Source: Cyanobacteria bacterium UBA6446
GTDB taxonomy: Bacteria > Cyanobacteriota > Vampirovibrionia > Gastranaerophilales > Gastranaerophilaceae
Direction of reading: 5' to 3'
DNA length: 64,000 nt
Assembly (NCBI GenBank): GCA_002438405.1
Contig: DJOE01000019.1
Span: 372-64,371 of the forward strand
The number at the start of each line of letters is the position of its first letter. Position 1 is the stretch's first letter. A program made the position numbers and the translations under genes. Shown here piece by piece: positions 15,886 through 23,809 of this stretch. The notes below the pieces were generated by a model. It worked only from the letters and a program-made list of their open reading frames with translations, was not told the origin of the DNA and did not search any database.

Positions 15886-17016
15886 CTATTTATTTTCGTT
15901 AAAATACTTACTTATGATTTCTTCTATCTTTTTAGAGGAATCACCTGTTCCGTAAGGGTTTTGAGCTTTCAATCTTGAATCAGATTTTGTTTCATCCAAA
16001 ATTTCACAACTCAAATTAACAATTTTGTCATAGTCAGCACCAACAAGAACAGAAACACCTGCATCAATACCTTCTTGACGTTCTGTTTCATAACGCATAA
16101 CAAGAGTTGGACAACCAAATGATGGAGCTTCCTCTTGAATTCCGCCAGAATCTGTCAAAATAAGTTTTGCATTCTTCATTAAATAAACTAAATACGGATA
16201 ATCCAAAGGTTTTAAAAGATAAACATTTGAATATTTTTCTAACCTTGAATGAATTTTATCCTTAACATTTGGATTTGGGTGAACAGGAATAATAAAATGA
16301 TGATCTTGATACTTGTTAACAAGATGTTCAATTGCATCTAAAATTCTATTGATTCTTTCACCATGATTTTCTCTTCTGTGAGCAGTAATCAAAACAACTT
16401 TATCGTCAACAGGGATACCTTTTTCTTTATAAAATTCAGATGCAACATTCATTGTATCTTCTGACAAACAGAATAGCGCATCAATAACAGTATTTCCTGT
16501 AACAAAAATTTTCTTTTCTGAAATATCTTCTTTTAACAAAGCATTTTTATTCTTTTCAGTTGGAGCGAAATTCAACTCTGCAACACGAGAAGTCATTTGA
16601 CGCATAACTTCTTCCGGAAATGGTTCGTAAATATCATACGAACGTAAGCCGGCTTCAACGTGGAATACAGGTATTTTGCGATAAAAACTTGTCAAAGCTC
16701 CGCATAAAACAGTCATTGTATCACCTTGAACAATTGTTGCATCAATTTCTCTTTCCGCAAAAACTTTGTCTAGAGCAGTTAAAATTCTAGATTGAACTTC
16801 TGCTAACGATTGATTTGGACGCATACAATCCAAATTTATATCAGCAGTCAAATTAAAATAAGCTAATGTTTGATTGGATAACTCTTTTTGTTGCTCTGTA
16901 TTACAAATGATAACATTATATTTATCCGGATATTTCTTTAGCCCTAAAATTACGGGAGCAAGTTTAATAACTTCCGGTCTTGTCCCAAAAACAAATAGTA
17001 TATTATTCTTATTCAT
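15886..17016 (-). CDS. wecB: UDP-N-acetylglucosamine 2-epimerase (non-hydrolysing)
   Basis: Interconverts UDP-GlcNAc and UDP-ManNAc for surface polymer synthesis. 376 residues. The N-terminal FGTRPEVIKLAPV, the HVEAGLRSYD substrate motif, TAHRRENHG, HPNPNVK and the C-terminal LTDSGGIQEEAPSFGCPTLVMR are all diagnostic. No Shine-Dalgarno precedes the ATG; TTGCAA-N17-TAAACT ends six bases before it, indicating a leaderless mRNA. It stands alone rather than in a polysaccharide cluster, so the polymer it feeds is unknown; csaB and the AlgI pair are other surface polysaccharide genes here. Confidence 0.95.
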   Translation of the reverse strand: MNKNNILFVFGTRPEVIKLAPVILGLKKYPDKYNVIICNTEQQKELSNQTLAYFNLTADINLDCMRPNQSLAEVQSRILTALDKVFAEREIDATIVQGDTMTVLCGALTSFYRKIPVFHVEAGLRSYDIYEPFPEEVMRQMTSRVAELNFAPTEKNKNALLKEDISEKKIFVTGNTVIDALFCLSEDTMNVASEFYKEKGIPVDDKVVLITAHRRENHGERINRILDAIEHLVNKYQDHHFIIPVHPNPNVKDKIHSRLEKYSNVYLLKPLDYPYLVYLMKNAKLILTDSGGIQEEAPSFGCPTLVMRYETERQEGIDAGVSVLVGADYDKIVNLSCEILDETKSDSRLKAQNPYGTGDSSKKIEEIISKYFNENK

Positions 17017-17022
17017 AGGTTA

Positions 17023-17051
17023 AGTTTAGGACAAAAAATAAACATTTGCAA
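17023..17051 (-). promoter_or_regulatory. Leaderless promoter of the UDP-GlcNAc 2-epimerase gene
   Basis: TTGCAA (17046-17051), a 17-bp spacer, TAAACT (17023-17028), then TAACCT and the ATG at 17016. Each hexamer matches consensus at four of six positions and the six-base gap is the same as at other leaderless genes in the window. Confidence 0.55.
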
Positions 17052-17138
17052 CTCAAACCGGCTAATAGTCAAAACTACTCAATCAGCTAATTTATTATTC
17101 TGTTAATTGGTTATAATAAGCTCTACAAGGAGGAGATT

Positions 17139-17378
17139 ATGCTTGATTTATTTATACTAGAAACTTGCCCATATTGTAAAAAAGTTATGGATTATATGAA
17201 AGAAAACAACATTAAATTTCACAAATTCGACACAATAAACAGTGATAATGTCTTACGCTTATTATCAATTGGGGGAAAAGACCAAGTTCCTTTCTTATAC
17301 AATGAAGAAACTAATGACAAACTCTATGAATCAGATGAAATCATAAAATATTTAAGCAAAAATTTTGAACAGGTATAA
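17139..17378 (+). CDS. Glutaredoxin-like protein
   Basis: 79-residue thioredoxin-fold protein with the redox motif CPYC (Cys10, Cys13), the cis-Pro in QVPFLYN and a C-terminal helix ending in YLSKNFEQV. It is a classical dithiol glutaredoxin in size and motif. A strong Shine-Dalgarno (AAGGAGGAG) precedes the ATG. The hybrid-cluster-like gene starts 5 bases after its stop, suggesting that the two are cotranscribed. No glutathione biosynthesis gene is in the window, so the physiological thiol is unknown. Confidence 0.85.
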   Translation: MLDLFILETCPYCKKVMDYMKENNIKFHKFDTINSDNVLRLLSIGGKDQVPFLYNEETNDKLYESDEIIKYLSKNFEQV

Positions 17379-17382
17379 ACTT

Positions 17383-18993
17383 ATGCAAAACGAGTACAAC
17401 AATTATAAAAATATTCATTCTGATATAAATGAATGTACATCAAGAGGAGCATGTTCAATTGCTCCGAATATCGCATCTTTACAAGAAATTATCATATATT
17501 TTCTCAAACAATTGGCTTATTACGTGATTAAACTTGAAAATCTTGGAGCAAACAATCCAAATATCAAATACGAGATAATCAACGATATTGCCAGTCTTGT
17601 TTCAATAAATGAATTCAGCGAAAAACAACTTTTTGAAATTCTATCAAAAGATTACTTTTTGTTTATTGATGCTAAAAATACTTATCACACAATTTGCAAA
17701 GAAAAAAATCTTCCAATAAAAGATTTGAAAAATGTAATAATTTTTGATGAAAATACATCGATTTCAAAAGCAATTTCACAAGGAGAAAAGCTGTTCTTAG
17801 AAAAATACAAACAAATTTCGCAAACTCAAAAGAACTTAATGGCAATACTGCAAATCTTAATCAAAAGTACAGCTATTAGCCTGATTAAGTTATGCGAATT
17901 CAAAGAGTTTGATGACAATGTTTATCACTACATTTTGTCAACTCTTGACATGTTTAACCACGGAAAAATTTCCAACAAAGATATCAAAAATAGAATAACA
18001 AAATTAAGTAAAATTGATTGCAAATTACAAATTGAAATAAGTGATTTACTTCTGAAAGCCTATGACGGAATTGAAAAAGTTGAAGTTTCACATTCCACAA
18101 GAAGAGGAAAAGCAATTCTTGTTTCCGGAAACAATTTTCAAGACTTGTTAAATGTTTTAGAAGCAACAAAAGGCAAAAATATTGATGTTTACACACATTC
18201 AAACTTGCTCATAACTCATGCGCTGAATAAATTTCACCAATATCCGCACCTATTAGGTCATTACGGAAACACGACAGAAAGTTGTATTCTGGACTTTGCA
18301 ACATTCCCAGGGTCAATTTTATTAACCAAAAATTCTAAAAATAACACCGAATATCTATATCGTGGACGATTATTTTCAAACGATTACATTATTCATCAAG
18401 GGGTTGTTAAGGTGCAAGATGATGATTACACAGAACTAATCAATGCAGCACTCAATGCCAAAGGGTTTTCTAAAGGAAAGACAAAACCCTCAACAGTTGT
18501 TGGTTTCAATGAAAAAGAAATCGAACAAGAACTTGATAATCTTGTAGTTAAACTTGCAACAAACAAAATTAAACATCTTTACATAATCGGCTTAAATTAT
18601 TACTCAGAAATTCAAAACGAATATTTCAGAGAATTTTTTGCTAATTTGAAACAAGATGAATTTGTCCTTAGTTTTTCATACAAGAGTAAGAAAAATAATG
18701 TCTTGACAGTTGACGTTGGGAATTTTAGTCCGCTTGTAATAAATATTCTTAAAAAATTATTTGATAAATATCCAATTGATAGCAAGAAAATTTCGTTTTT
18801 CTTTACAACGTGTGATGTCATGACAATTTCAAACATCATAATGTTAAAAAGCATGAATGCAAAAAACATTTTTATGGCACAATGTCCGCCAACACTTGTA
18901 AATCCATCAGTCTTTGAAACTTTTAAAAGGGAATACGATATAAATCTCACTGACTCACCGTTAAAAGATTTACGCAAAACAAAAGACGCCTGA
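17383..18993 (+). CDS. Hybrid-cluster protein (hydroxylamine reductase) homolog lacking cluster ligands
   Basis: 536 residues from the ATG at 17383; a longer frame would overlap the glutaredoxin gene. The fold of hybrid-cluster proteins is evident: N-terminal CTSRGACSIAPNIASLQE, then GKAILVSGNNFQDLLNVLEAT, DVYTHSNLL, YPHLLGHYG, FPGSILLTKN and a final AKNIFMAQCPPTLVNP. However, the cluster cysteines appear lost: TTNC reads TKNS, and the three later ligand Cys positions and the WYEQKA Glu motif are replaced (IIGLNYYS, LSFSYKSK, TTCDVMTIS). Only two of the four N-terminal Cys remain. It is therefore probably not a hydroxylamine or NO reductase in the classical sense. Confidence 0.78.
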   Translation: MQNEYNNYKNIHSDINECTSRGACSIAPNIASLQEIIIYFLKQLAYYVIKLENLGANNPNIKYEIINDIASLVSINEFSEKQLFEILSKDYFLFIDAKNTYHTICKEKNLPIKDLKNVIIFDENTSISKAISQGEKLFLEKYKQISQTQKNLMAILQILIKSTAISLIKLCEFKEFDDNVYHYILSTLDMFNHGKISNKDIKNRITKLSKIDCKLQIEISDLLLKAYDGIEKVEVSHSTRRGKAILVSGNNFQDLLNVLEATKGKNIDVYTHSNLLITHALNKFHQYPHLLGHYGNTTESCILDFATFPGSILLTKNSKNNTEYLYRGRLFSNDYIIHQGVVKVQDDDYTELINAALNAKGFSKGKTKPSTVVGFNEKEIEQELDNLVVKLATNKIKHLYIIGLNYYSEIQNEYFREFFANLKQDEFVLSFSYKSKKNNVLTVDVGNFSPLVINILKKLFDKYPIDSKKISFFFTTCDVMTISNIIMLKSMNAKNIFMAQCPPTLVNPSVFETFKREYDINLTDSPLKDLRKTKDA

Positions 18994-19014
18994 GAAAAAC
19001 TCAAGCGTCTTTTT
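18981..19014. terminator. Bidirectional terminator between convergent genes
   Basis: AAAAGACGC-C-TGAG, loop AAAAA, CTCA-A-GCGTCTTTT. It serves the hybrid-cluster homolog on the plus strand and rpsG on the minus strand. Confidence 0.88.
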
Positions 19015-19036
19015 ATATCTATCAACTAATATAAAA

Positions 19037-19507
19037 TTAGTATCTGTAATGAGCGAATGCTTTGTTAGCTTCAGCCATTTTGTGGGTATCTTCACGTTTT
19101 TTACATGCAGCACCTTGACCGTTTGAAGCATCAATCAATTCATTAGTTAATTTATCAATGAATGATTTTCCGCCTCTTTTCTTAGCTGATTCAATCAACC
19201 AAGAAGAAGCTAGAGCAAATCCTCTATCAGCTTTTACTTCAATAGGAACTTGGTAAGTAGAACCACCGATACGGCGAGCTTTTACTTCCAATAACGGAGT
19301 TGCATTTGTCATAGCTTTTTGGAAAATTTCAATTGCATCTTCGTTAGTTCTTTCTTTAATTCTTTCCATTGTGCCGTAGAAAATTCTTTCAGCCAATGAT
19401 TTTTTACCACGTCTCATAATTCTGTTGATGAATTTAGAGATATCAACACTATTATAAACTGGATCAGCTAACGGGATTCTTTTTGCAGGTTTAGAACGTC
19501 TAGACAT
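19037..19507 (-). CDS. rpsG: 30S ribosomal protein S7
   Basis: Primary 16S rRNA-binding protein that nucleates the 30S head. At 156 residues it has the usual length, with the start MSRRSKPAKR, the VPIEVKADRGFALASSWL region and KREDTHKMAEANKAFAHYRY at the end. The ATG overlaps the rpsL stop by one base (TAATG) and has AGGGAGG upstream. fusA and tuf, which usually follow in the str operon, are absent: a terminator and a convergent gene come next. Confidence 0.98.
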   Translation of the reverse strand: MSRRSKPAKRIPLADPVYNSVDISKFINRIMRRGKKSLAERIFYGTMERIKERTNEDAIEIFQKAMTNATPLLEVKARRIGGSTYQVPIEVKADRGFALASSWLIESAKKRGGKSFIDKLTNELIDASNGQGAACKKREDTHKMAEANKAFAHYRY

Positions 19508-19893
19508 TACTTCTTACCTCCCTTTTTATCTCTTTTTGCACCGTATTTAGATCTGCTTTGAGCTCTGTTAGCAACACCAGCGGTATCTAAAGTACCACGA
19601 ACGATGTGATAACGAACACCTGGTAAATCCTTAACACGACCGCCACGGATAAGAACAACACTGTGTTCTTGTAAGTTGTGACCGATACCTGGGATATATG
19701 AAGTAACTTCAAATCCGTTAGTTAATCTTACTCTGGCAACTTTTCTAAGTGCTGAGTTTGGTTTTTTAGGGGTTGTAGTGTAAACCCTAGTACAAACTCC
19801 ACGTCTTTGAGGACAATTCATCAAAGCCGGAGATTTAGTTTTTGATTTAAGCTTTCTGCGTTCTTCGCGTACTAACTGGTTAATTGTTGGCAT
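19507..19893 (-). CDS. rpsL: 30S ribosomal protein S12
   Basis: Decoding-centre protein, 128 residues. The start at 19893 (MPTINQLVREERRK) has AAGGAG five bases upstream; an earlier in-frame start at 19917 would add eight residues foreign to the family. Key sequences include the KSPALMNCPQRRGVCTRV block, TTPKKPNSALRKVARVRL and PGIGHNLQEHSVVLIRGGRVKDLPGVRYH. The PKKPNSA lysine where streptomycin resistance mutations arise is the wild-type residue. First gene of a two-gene rpsL-rpsG operon with a leader of about 130 bases. Confidence 0.98.
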   Translation of the reverse strand: MPTINQLVREERRKLKSKTKSPALMNCPQRRGVCTRVYTTTPKKPNSALRKVARVRLTNGFEVTSYIPGIGHNLQEHSVVLIRGGRVKDLPGVRYHIVRGTLDTAGVANRAQSRSKYGAKRDKKGGKK

Positions 19894-20025
19894 AATTTCT
19901 CCTTTTAATTTTACCAATTTGCCCTGCTAAGTCTTCTTGAGAGCTTAGGCTTCGCGTCTCGACTTTTCCAATAATTTCGTACTAACCGTCAAATCCAGCA
20001 CGAAAATTTCGACTAGTACACTTCT

Positions 20026-20054
20026 ATCAAACATCAAGCAAGCGCAAATGTCAA
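20026..20054 (-). promoter_or_regulatory. Probable rpsL-rpsG promoter
   Basis: A perfect TTGACA (20049-20054 on the minus strand) with TTTGAT 17 bases further (20026-20031), a weak -10. The leader of about 130 bases to rpsL is GC-richer than the surrounding intergenic DNA and may be structured. Confidence 0.45.
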
Positions 20055-20080
20055 CTTTTAGTGGCAATATATTAAGAGAA

Positions 20081-20485
20081 TTATCTAGCCGCAGAATCAA
20101 TAATTTTAGACAATTTGTAAACTCTTGGATATTGACCAAATAATGACCATACAGACATATAAATAAATAGCCCAATCATAAAACTTTGAACGATAGAATA
20201 ATCAAATATCAACGGTCTGTTAAAGAACAATACCATTCGAGAAACAAGATAGTTTATGTATGGAATATGCAACAATATATCAGAAATAAAGCCTAAAACC
20301 ATGCACAATACAAAGTACAAAAAAGAGATAAATATTGATTGAAAAATATTAAACCTCAAAAACTTTGACAATGGCTTTTTCCCAAGATACATAATAAAAG
20401 CATAAATCAAACCGCCCCAACCCACAGTAAGGTACGAAACGAAAGACACAAGTCTATCGCTAAATTTTTGGGGATTGTTATGCAT
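20081..20485 (-). CDS. Tic20-like membrane protein
   Basis: 134 residues with about four membrane helices. The segment KKPLSKFLRFNIFQSIFISFL and the C-terminal FGQYPRVYKLSKIIDSA match the pattern of the Tic20 family of cyanobacteria and plastids (RFN.mQa after the first helix; G.YPeiP.ISdA at the end), where Tic20 takes part in protein import; the role in bacteria is not known. It starts inside the 3' end of the TPR gene (8-base overlap), so the two are translationally coupled. Alternative: a DUF4870-type membrane protein. Confidence 0.6.
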   Translation of the reverse strand: MHNNPQKFSDRLVSFVSYLTVGWGGLIYAFIMYLGKKPLSKFLRFNIFQSIFISFLYFVLCMVLGFISDILLHIPYINYLVSRMVLFFNRPLIFDYSIVQSFMIGLFIYMSVWSLFGQYPRVYKLSKIIDSAAR

Positions 20486-21542
20486 TCTGTCCTGCTCCTC
20501 TTACAGAATTGATATAATCTTCCATAACTTGGCTATAAATCAATCTATACTCATCATTATCAGGAGAAATACTAATTGCTGCACGATAAGACAAAATAGC
20601 CTGTTCAATATCGTTATCCAAATAGTGAGCATTTCCCAACAATACATAAGTTTCAGGATTGTTAGATTCAACCCTCAATGCTTTTTTATATAAATCAATT
20701 GCTTCTTTATTTTGACCAAAGTTTGAATACAAATTAGCTAAAAGCACATAAGCATTTGATTTTTTAGGATCAAATTCAATAGCTTTTTTGAACATTTCAA
20801 CCGCAACATCAAATTCCTTGAATTCTGTCAAAGAAATTGCATAACAAATATAAATTCTATATTTGTCATCAGTCATAGTTAATGCTTTTTCATAATATGA
20901 ATAAGCTTGTTTTTTATCTTTCATAAGAGTTAAAGCATTTGCAATACAAACAGCAATCAACTCATTGTCAGGATTTAAAACAAAAACTTTCTTAAACAAT
21001 TTCAAAGCTGTAACATAATCAAACAACTTAAAACAAACATTACCCATATCAATCAAGGCATTAATATTTTCCGGATCTAAAGATAATGCTTTTTCGTAAT
21101 ATGCTTTTGCTTCAACATAATCTTCAATATCTTGATACAACAAAGCAATTGCATTATAAATTTCAGGATTTGTTGAGTTTAAATCAATAGCTCTATTGTA
21201 ATAGAACAAAGCCTTTGAAAAATTTTTCCATTCAGCAAAAACATTACCAATATTGTAATAAATCAAGAAGTTTTTAGGATTAACTTCTAATGCTTTATTG
21301 TAGTAAGATAAAGATTTCCTGAAATCACGTTCATAAAACCACATTGTACCCATACCAACAAGAGCTTGAACATCATCTGGCTTAATTGCTAAAAGGCTAT
21401 CTAAAACAGACATAACCTTGTCATAATCTTGTTGTTGTAAATAAAGCTCTGATAATGCGTGATAGTTTTCAATATTGTTCGGCTCTTTAGCCATTTTAAC
21501 GACTAACTCGTTAATCTTCTCATTTAAACTCAAATTTTCCAT
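20478..21542 (-). CDS. Tetratricopeptide repeat protein
   Basis: 354 residues, almost wholly about nine to ten TPR units (for example PQALVGMGTMWFYERDFRKSLSYYNKALEVNP-like blocks repeated every 34 residues). No signal peptide or catalytic domain, so it is a cytoplasmic scaffold. Its coupling to the Tic20-like membrane protein suggests a role near the membrane. The mRNA looks leaderless: TTTACA-N17-TAAAAT ends six bases before the ATG, and the nearest purine-rich stretch (GGAG) lies before this -10 box. The out-of-frame ATG eight bases upstream lies across the -10 box. Confidence 0.85.
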   Translation of the reverse strand: MENLSLNEKINELVVKMAKEPNNIENYHALSELYLQQQDYDKVMSVLDSLLAIKPDDVQALVGMGTMWFYERDFRKSLSYYNKALEVNPKNFLIYYNIGNVFAEWKNFSKALFYYNRAIDLNSTNPEIYNAIALLYQDIEDYVEAKAYYEKALSLDPENINALIDMGNVCFKLFDYVTALKLFKKVFVLNPDNELIAVCIANALTLMKDKKQAYSYYEKALTMTDDKYRIYICYAISLTEFKEFDVAVEMFKKAIEFDPKKSNAYVLLANLYSNFGQNKEAIDLYKKALRVESNNPETYVLLGNAHYLDNDIEQAILSYRAAISISPDNDEYRLIYSQVMEDYINSVRGAGQNA

Positions 21543-21548
21543 GTCTTC

Positions 21549-21577
21549 ATTTTACTCCATAATTCGATTTTTGTAAA
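21549..21577 (-). promoter_or_regulatory. Leaderless promoter of the TPR gene
   Basis: TTTACA (21572-21577), a 17-bp spacer, TAAAAT (21549-21554), then GAAGAC and the ATG at 21542. Each hexamer matches five of six consensus bases, making this one of the best examples of the class. Confidence 0.7.
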
Positions 21578-21664
21578 TAAGGTTACGGAGTATAAATAAT
21601 TGTCATTCTGAGGTACTATTTGCCACTAAATCATTTACCCTCGTCCCTCTTCCACAAGGGGCGA

Positions 21665-21730
21665 AAGATTATGACGTCACTCTGTGCAAACAACTCCGTA
21701 CTCTGCTCGGCTTTGTTCCTCGTAATTACA
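21665..21730. repeat. Dispersed 66-nt palindromic repeat, copy 2
   Basis: Begins AAGATTATGACGTCACTCTG and ends CCTCGTAATTACA. Ends and total length match copy 1 at 182-247 while the 33 central bases differ. An upstream TGTCATTCTGAGG at 21601-21613 is nearly the inverted copy of the right end, so the mobile unit could run from 21601 to 21730. Confidence 0.7.
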
Positions 21731-21849
21731 TGCAAGGTTATATATTATATAGATCGGATTTACTAATCCGAGCTGTAAATTTATCATGTTGGCATAGCAA
21801 TGCATTTTACAATTTTAGAGAACTATTCAATACCAACACTAAATACTAA

Positions 21850-21881
21850 AACGGGCTCGTGGTGGATACCGCGAGCCCGTT
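21850..21881 (-). terminator. Terminator of the coiled-coil gene
   Basis: GC-rich stem ACGGGCTCG (21851-21859) / CGAGCCCGT (21872-21880), with TTTTAGT on the minus strand. It follows the stop at 21904 by about 20 bases. Confidence 0.85.
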
Positions 21882-21903
21882 GTTAAATCTATATCTCTGA
21901 GGA

Positions 21904-22485
21904 TTAACCTCCTGCTGTATAGCTTGGTGCAAGAAGTTTTGCGTCGTTTTTCTCCATTTCTTGGCAAGCTTTGTAATCTGCACTTGCAGTTTGCAATTGA
22001 GTCTCTAAGGAATCCTTTTCTGATTGTAGTAAATCTTCTTCATCTTTTAATGGATTCAACTGCATTTCTCTCATTTGTTCAAAGTAATCTTGTATTTGTT
22101 GTTTTTGTATTGCAGCTGATGTTTCACAAGTTGCAGACATGCTTGATACTTGTTGATTGTATTGAGACATCAATGCTGAATATGAATTGCTTTCATCTGT
22201 TGATAACTGAGAACCATTTTGAACTTTTGTCATTATTGATGCTGCATTTCCAGCTCCAAAGATAGAACTCATAAGTCCTGATTTTGCAAGATTCATAGCT
22301 GCGTTTGATTGAGCTGTCAAGCTATTCAATGCAGCTTTTTCTTGTTTATCTATCATTTTTTCCATATCAGAGACATCTCTAGCTGCACGTCTCAATCTGG
22401 ATTGAACACGCATCATTCGAGCTTGGATGCTTCGCATCCTTTGCCCAGCAGCCAATTTTCCAAATGCTCCTAATAAGAAACCCAT
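21904..22485 (-). CDS. Coiled-coil protein of a lineage-type family
   Basis: 193 residues, not recognised. A short hydrophobic start (MGFLLGAFGKLAAGQ) leads into an Arg-rich helix (RMRSIQARMMRVQSRLRRAARDV) and then long coiled coils to about residue 180. There is no signal peptide and one Cys-containing TCETSAA stretch in the middle. AAGGA ten bases upstream supports the ATG. It shares the CTTTATATAAGT element with the 115-residue gene at 14547-14894, and together with the MSASQARLL-type protein may form a set of self-assembling or exported proteins; that is inference. Confidence 0.5.
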   Translation of the reverse strand: MGFLLGAFGKLAAGQRMRSIQARMMRVQSRLRRAARDVSDMEKMIDKQEKAALNSLTAQSNAAMNLAKSGLMSSIFGAGNAASIMTKVQNGSQLSTDESNSYSALMSQYNQQVSSMSATCETSAAIQKQQIQDYFEQMREMQLNPLKDEEDLLQSEKDSLETQLQTASADYKACQEMEKNDAKLLAPSYTAGG

Positions 22486-22515
22486 TGTTCTAGTATCCTT
22501 GTGTTAGTGTCCTCG

Positions 22516-22528
22516 TACTTATATAAAG
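22516..22528 (-). promoter_or_regulatory. Shared upstream element CTTTATATAAGTA
   Basis: 30 bases before the ATG at 22485; matches the element at 14926-14938 in 12 of 13 positions and in distance to the start. Probably the -10 region of a common promoter type. Confidence 0.55.
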
Positions 22529-22756
22529 TATTTCGTGCTTTGATAATTGCCTTTTTGGTTTTATCATGTTAAGTTATGTTACAAAAATAGGTTAATTTGT
22601 AGTATATACTTTTTATATAAACAAATATCTATTCCAGTATTTACGGCAATATTGACAATTGATAAATTTTAATTTTTCTTGTAATATTTTTTGGTTTGTT
22701 GATAATAAAAAATGGGCTGAAACGTAAATTCAGCATGATTTTCGAGGGAAATGTGT

Positions 22757-23809
22757 ATGCTAAAAAAATTCTTTAATGTTAAAACAATAATATTTACTAT
22801 ACTTGCTATATTAATACTATTTTTAATCCCTAAAATGTACGGATTATTAATGATATTATTTGCATCATTTGTATTCGCAGCTGCGTTAAATCCGTTAGTA
22901 AATAAAATACAAGACAAAATTAAAAACAGAGCATTATCAGCTTCTATTGTTGTTATCACTACGATAATCACAATATTTGCGCTGATTTTACCAATAATTG
23001 TAATGTGCTACAAGGAGATTGAATTATTTATATCAATCATGCCGCAAAAGGCTTTATCTATTTATAATTTCATTACTCACTCAAAATTGTACGGACACAC
23101 AATCGCTGAACTTATTCCTGTTAACAATTTGGCTGATGCATCATCAAATATCGCACAAAATGTTTTTAGCCAATCATGGAACTTCACAATGGCAGCTGCG
23201 CAAGCCGTATTTGTAACTTTAGCACTCACAATGTTTGTGTTTTACATCTTGGTTGATAAAGATTATTTAAGAGAGAAGTTTTTAGAATTCTTCCCTCCAA
23301 ACATCAAGAAAAAAGCAGGAGATATCCTTTTTAATATAACTTCTAAAGTCGGTAATTATGTAAGAGCGCAAGTTCTATCAATGGTTACTGTGGGCATTAT
23401 GATAACTTGTGTCGTTGCTATTTTGGGAATTGAATATCCTGTTTTACTTGGTTTAATCGCCGGAATTTGTGAAATCATACCGGTTTTGGGTCCAACAATT
23501 GCAGTTTGTGTAATTGTTGCTATTGCATTCCCTTTAGGAGCAGTTAAGATTATTCTGGCAATCGTGTTATTCTTAACAGTTCAACAAATCTCAAATTACA
23601 TGATACGTCCATTCTTGTTCGGGAAATTCATGAAGCTTCACCCGATAACAATCATGGTTGCACTATTTGCAGCAGAAGAATTCCTTGGAATTTGGGGGGT
23701 AATTTTATCTCCTGCAATTGCCGCAACAATCTGCGTATTAGTTGATGAATTATACTTAACACCTATCAACGCAAAAGAAACAGGTATTTATATTGAACAA
23801 GCAAAATAA
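22757..23809 (+). CDS. AI-2E family transporter
   Basis: 350-residue membrane protein of the AI-2E/PerM family (about eight helices), proposed to export small molecules. The region PVLLGLIAGICEIIPVLGPTI and the C-terminal HPITIMVALFAAEEFLGIWG are diagnostic. The start is set at 22757 because AGGG is eight bases upstream; the ATG at 22751 is only two bases from it. A small hairpin (GCTGAA/TTCAGC, 22716-22734) lies in the leader. The downstream radical SAM gene overlaps its end by 17 bases. The substrate cannot be inferred. Confidence 0.88.
   Translation: MLKKFFNVKTIIFTILAILILFLIPKMYGLLMILFASFVFAAALNPLVNKIQDKIKNRALSASIVVITTIITIFALILPIIVMCYKEIELFISIMPQKALSIYNFITHSKLYGHTIAELIPVNNLADASSNIAQNVFSQSWNFTMAAAQAVFVTLALTMFVFYILVDKDYLREKFLEFFPPNIKKKAGDILFNITSKVGNYVRAQVLSMVTVGIMITCVVAILGIEYPVLLGLIAGICEIIPVLGPTIAVCVIVAIAFPLGAVKIILAIVLFLTVQQISNYMIRPFLFGKFMKLHPITIMVALFAAEEFLGIWGVILSPAIAATICVLVDELYLTPINAKETGIYIEQAK

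Larger units (their letters stand above)
21543..21903. other. Intergenic region with repeats and a terminator
   Basis: Contains the TPR promoter, a repeat-rich stretch at 21601-21730 and the terminator of the coiled-coil gene at 21850-21882. The stretch at 21601 opens TGTCATTCTGAGG, a further variant of the repeat end. No coding potential was seen. Confidence 0.6.

Noticed and set aside
19945..20175. 76-residue minus-strand reading frame upstream of rpsL
   Set aside because: It lies in the structured rpsL leader and overlaps the Tic20-like gene in another frame; no Shine-Dalgarno and no recognisable sequence.
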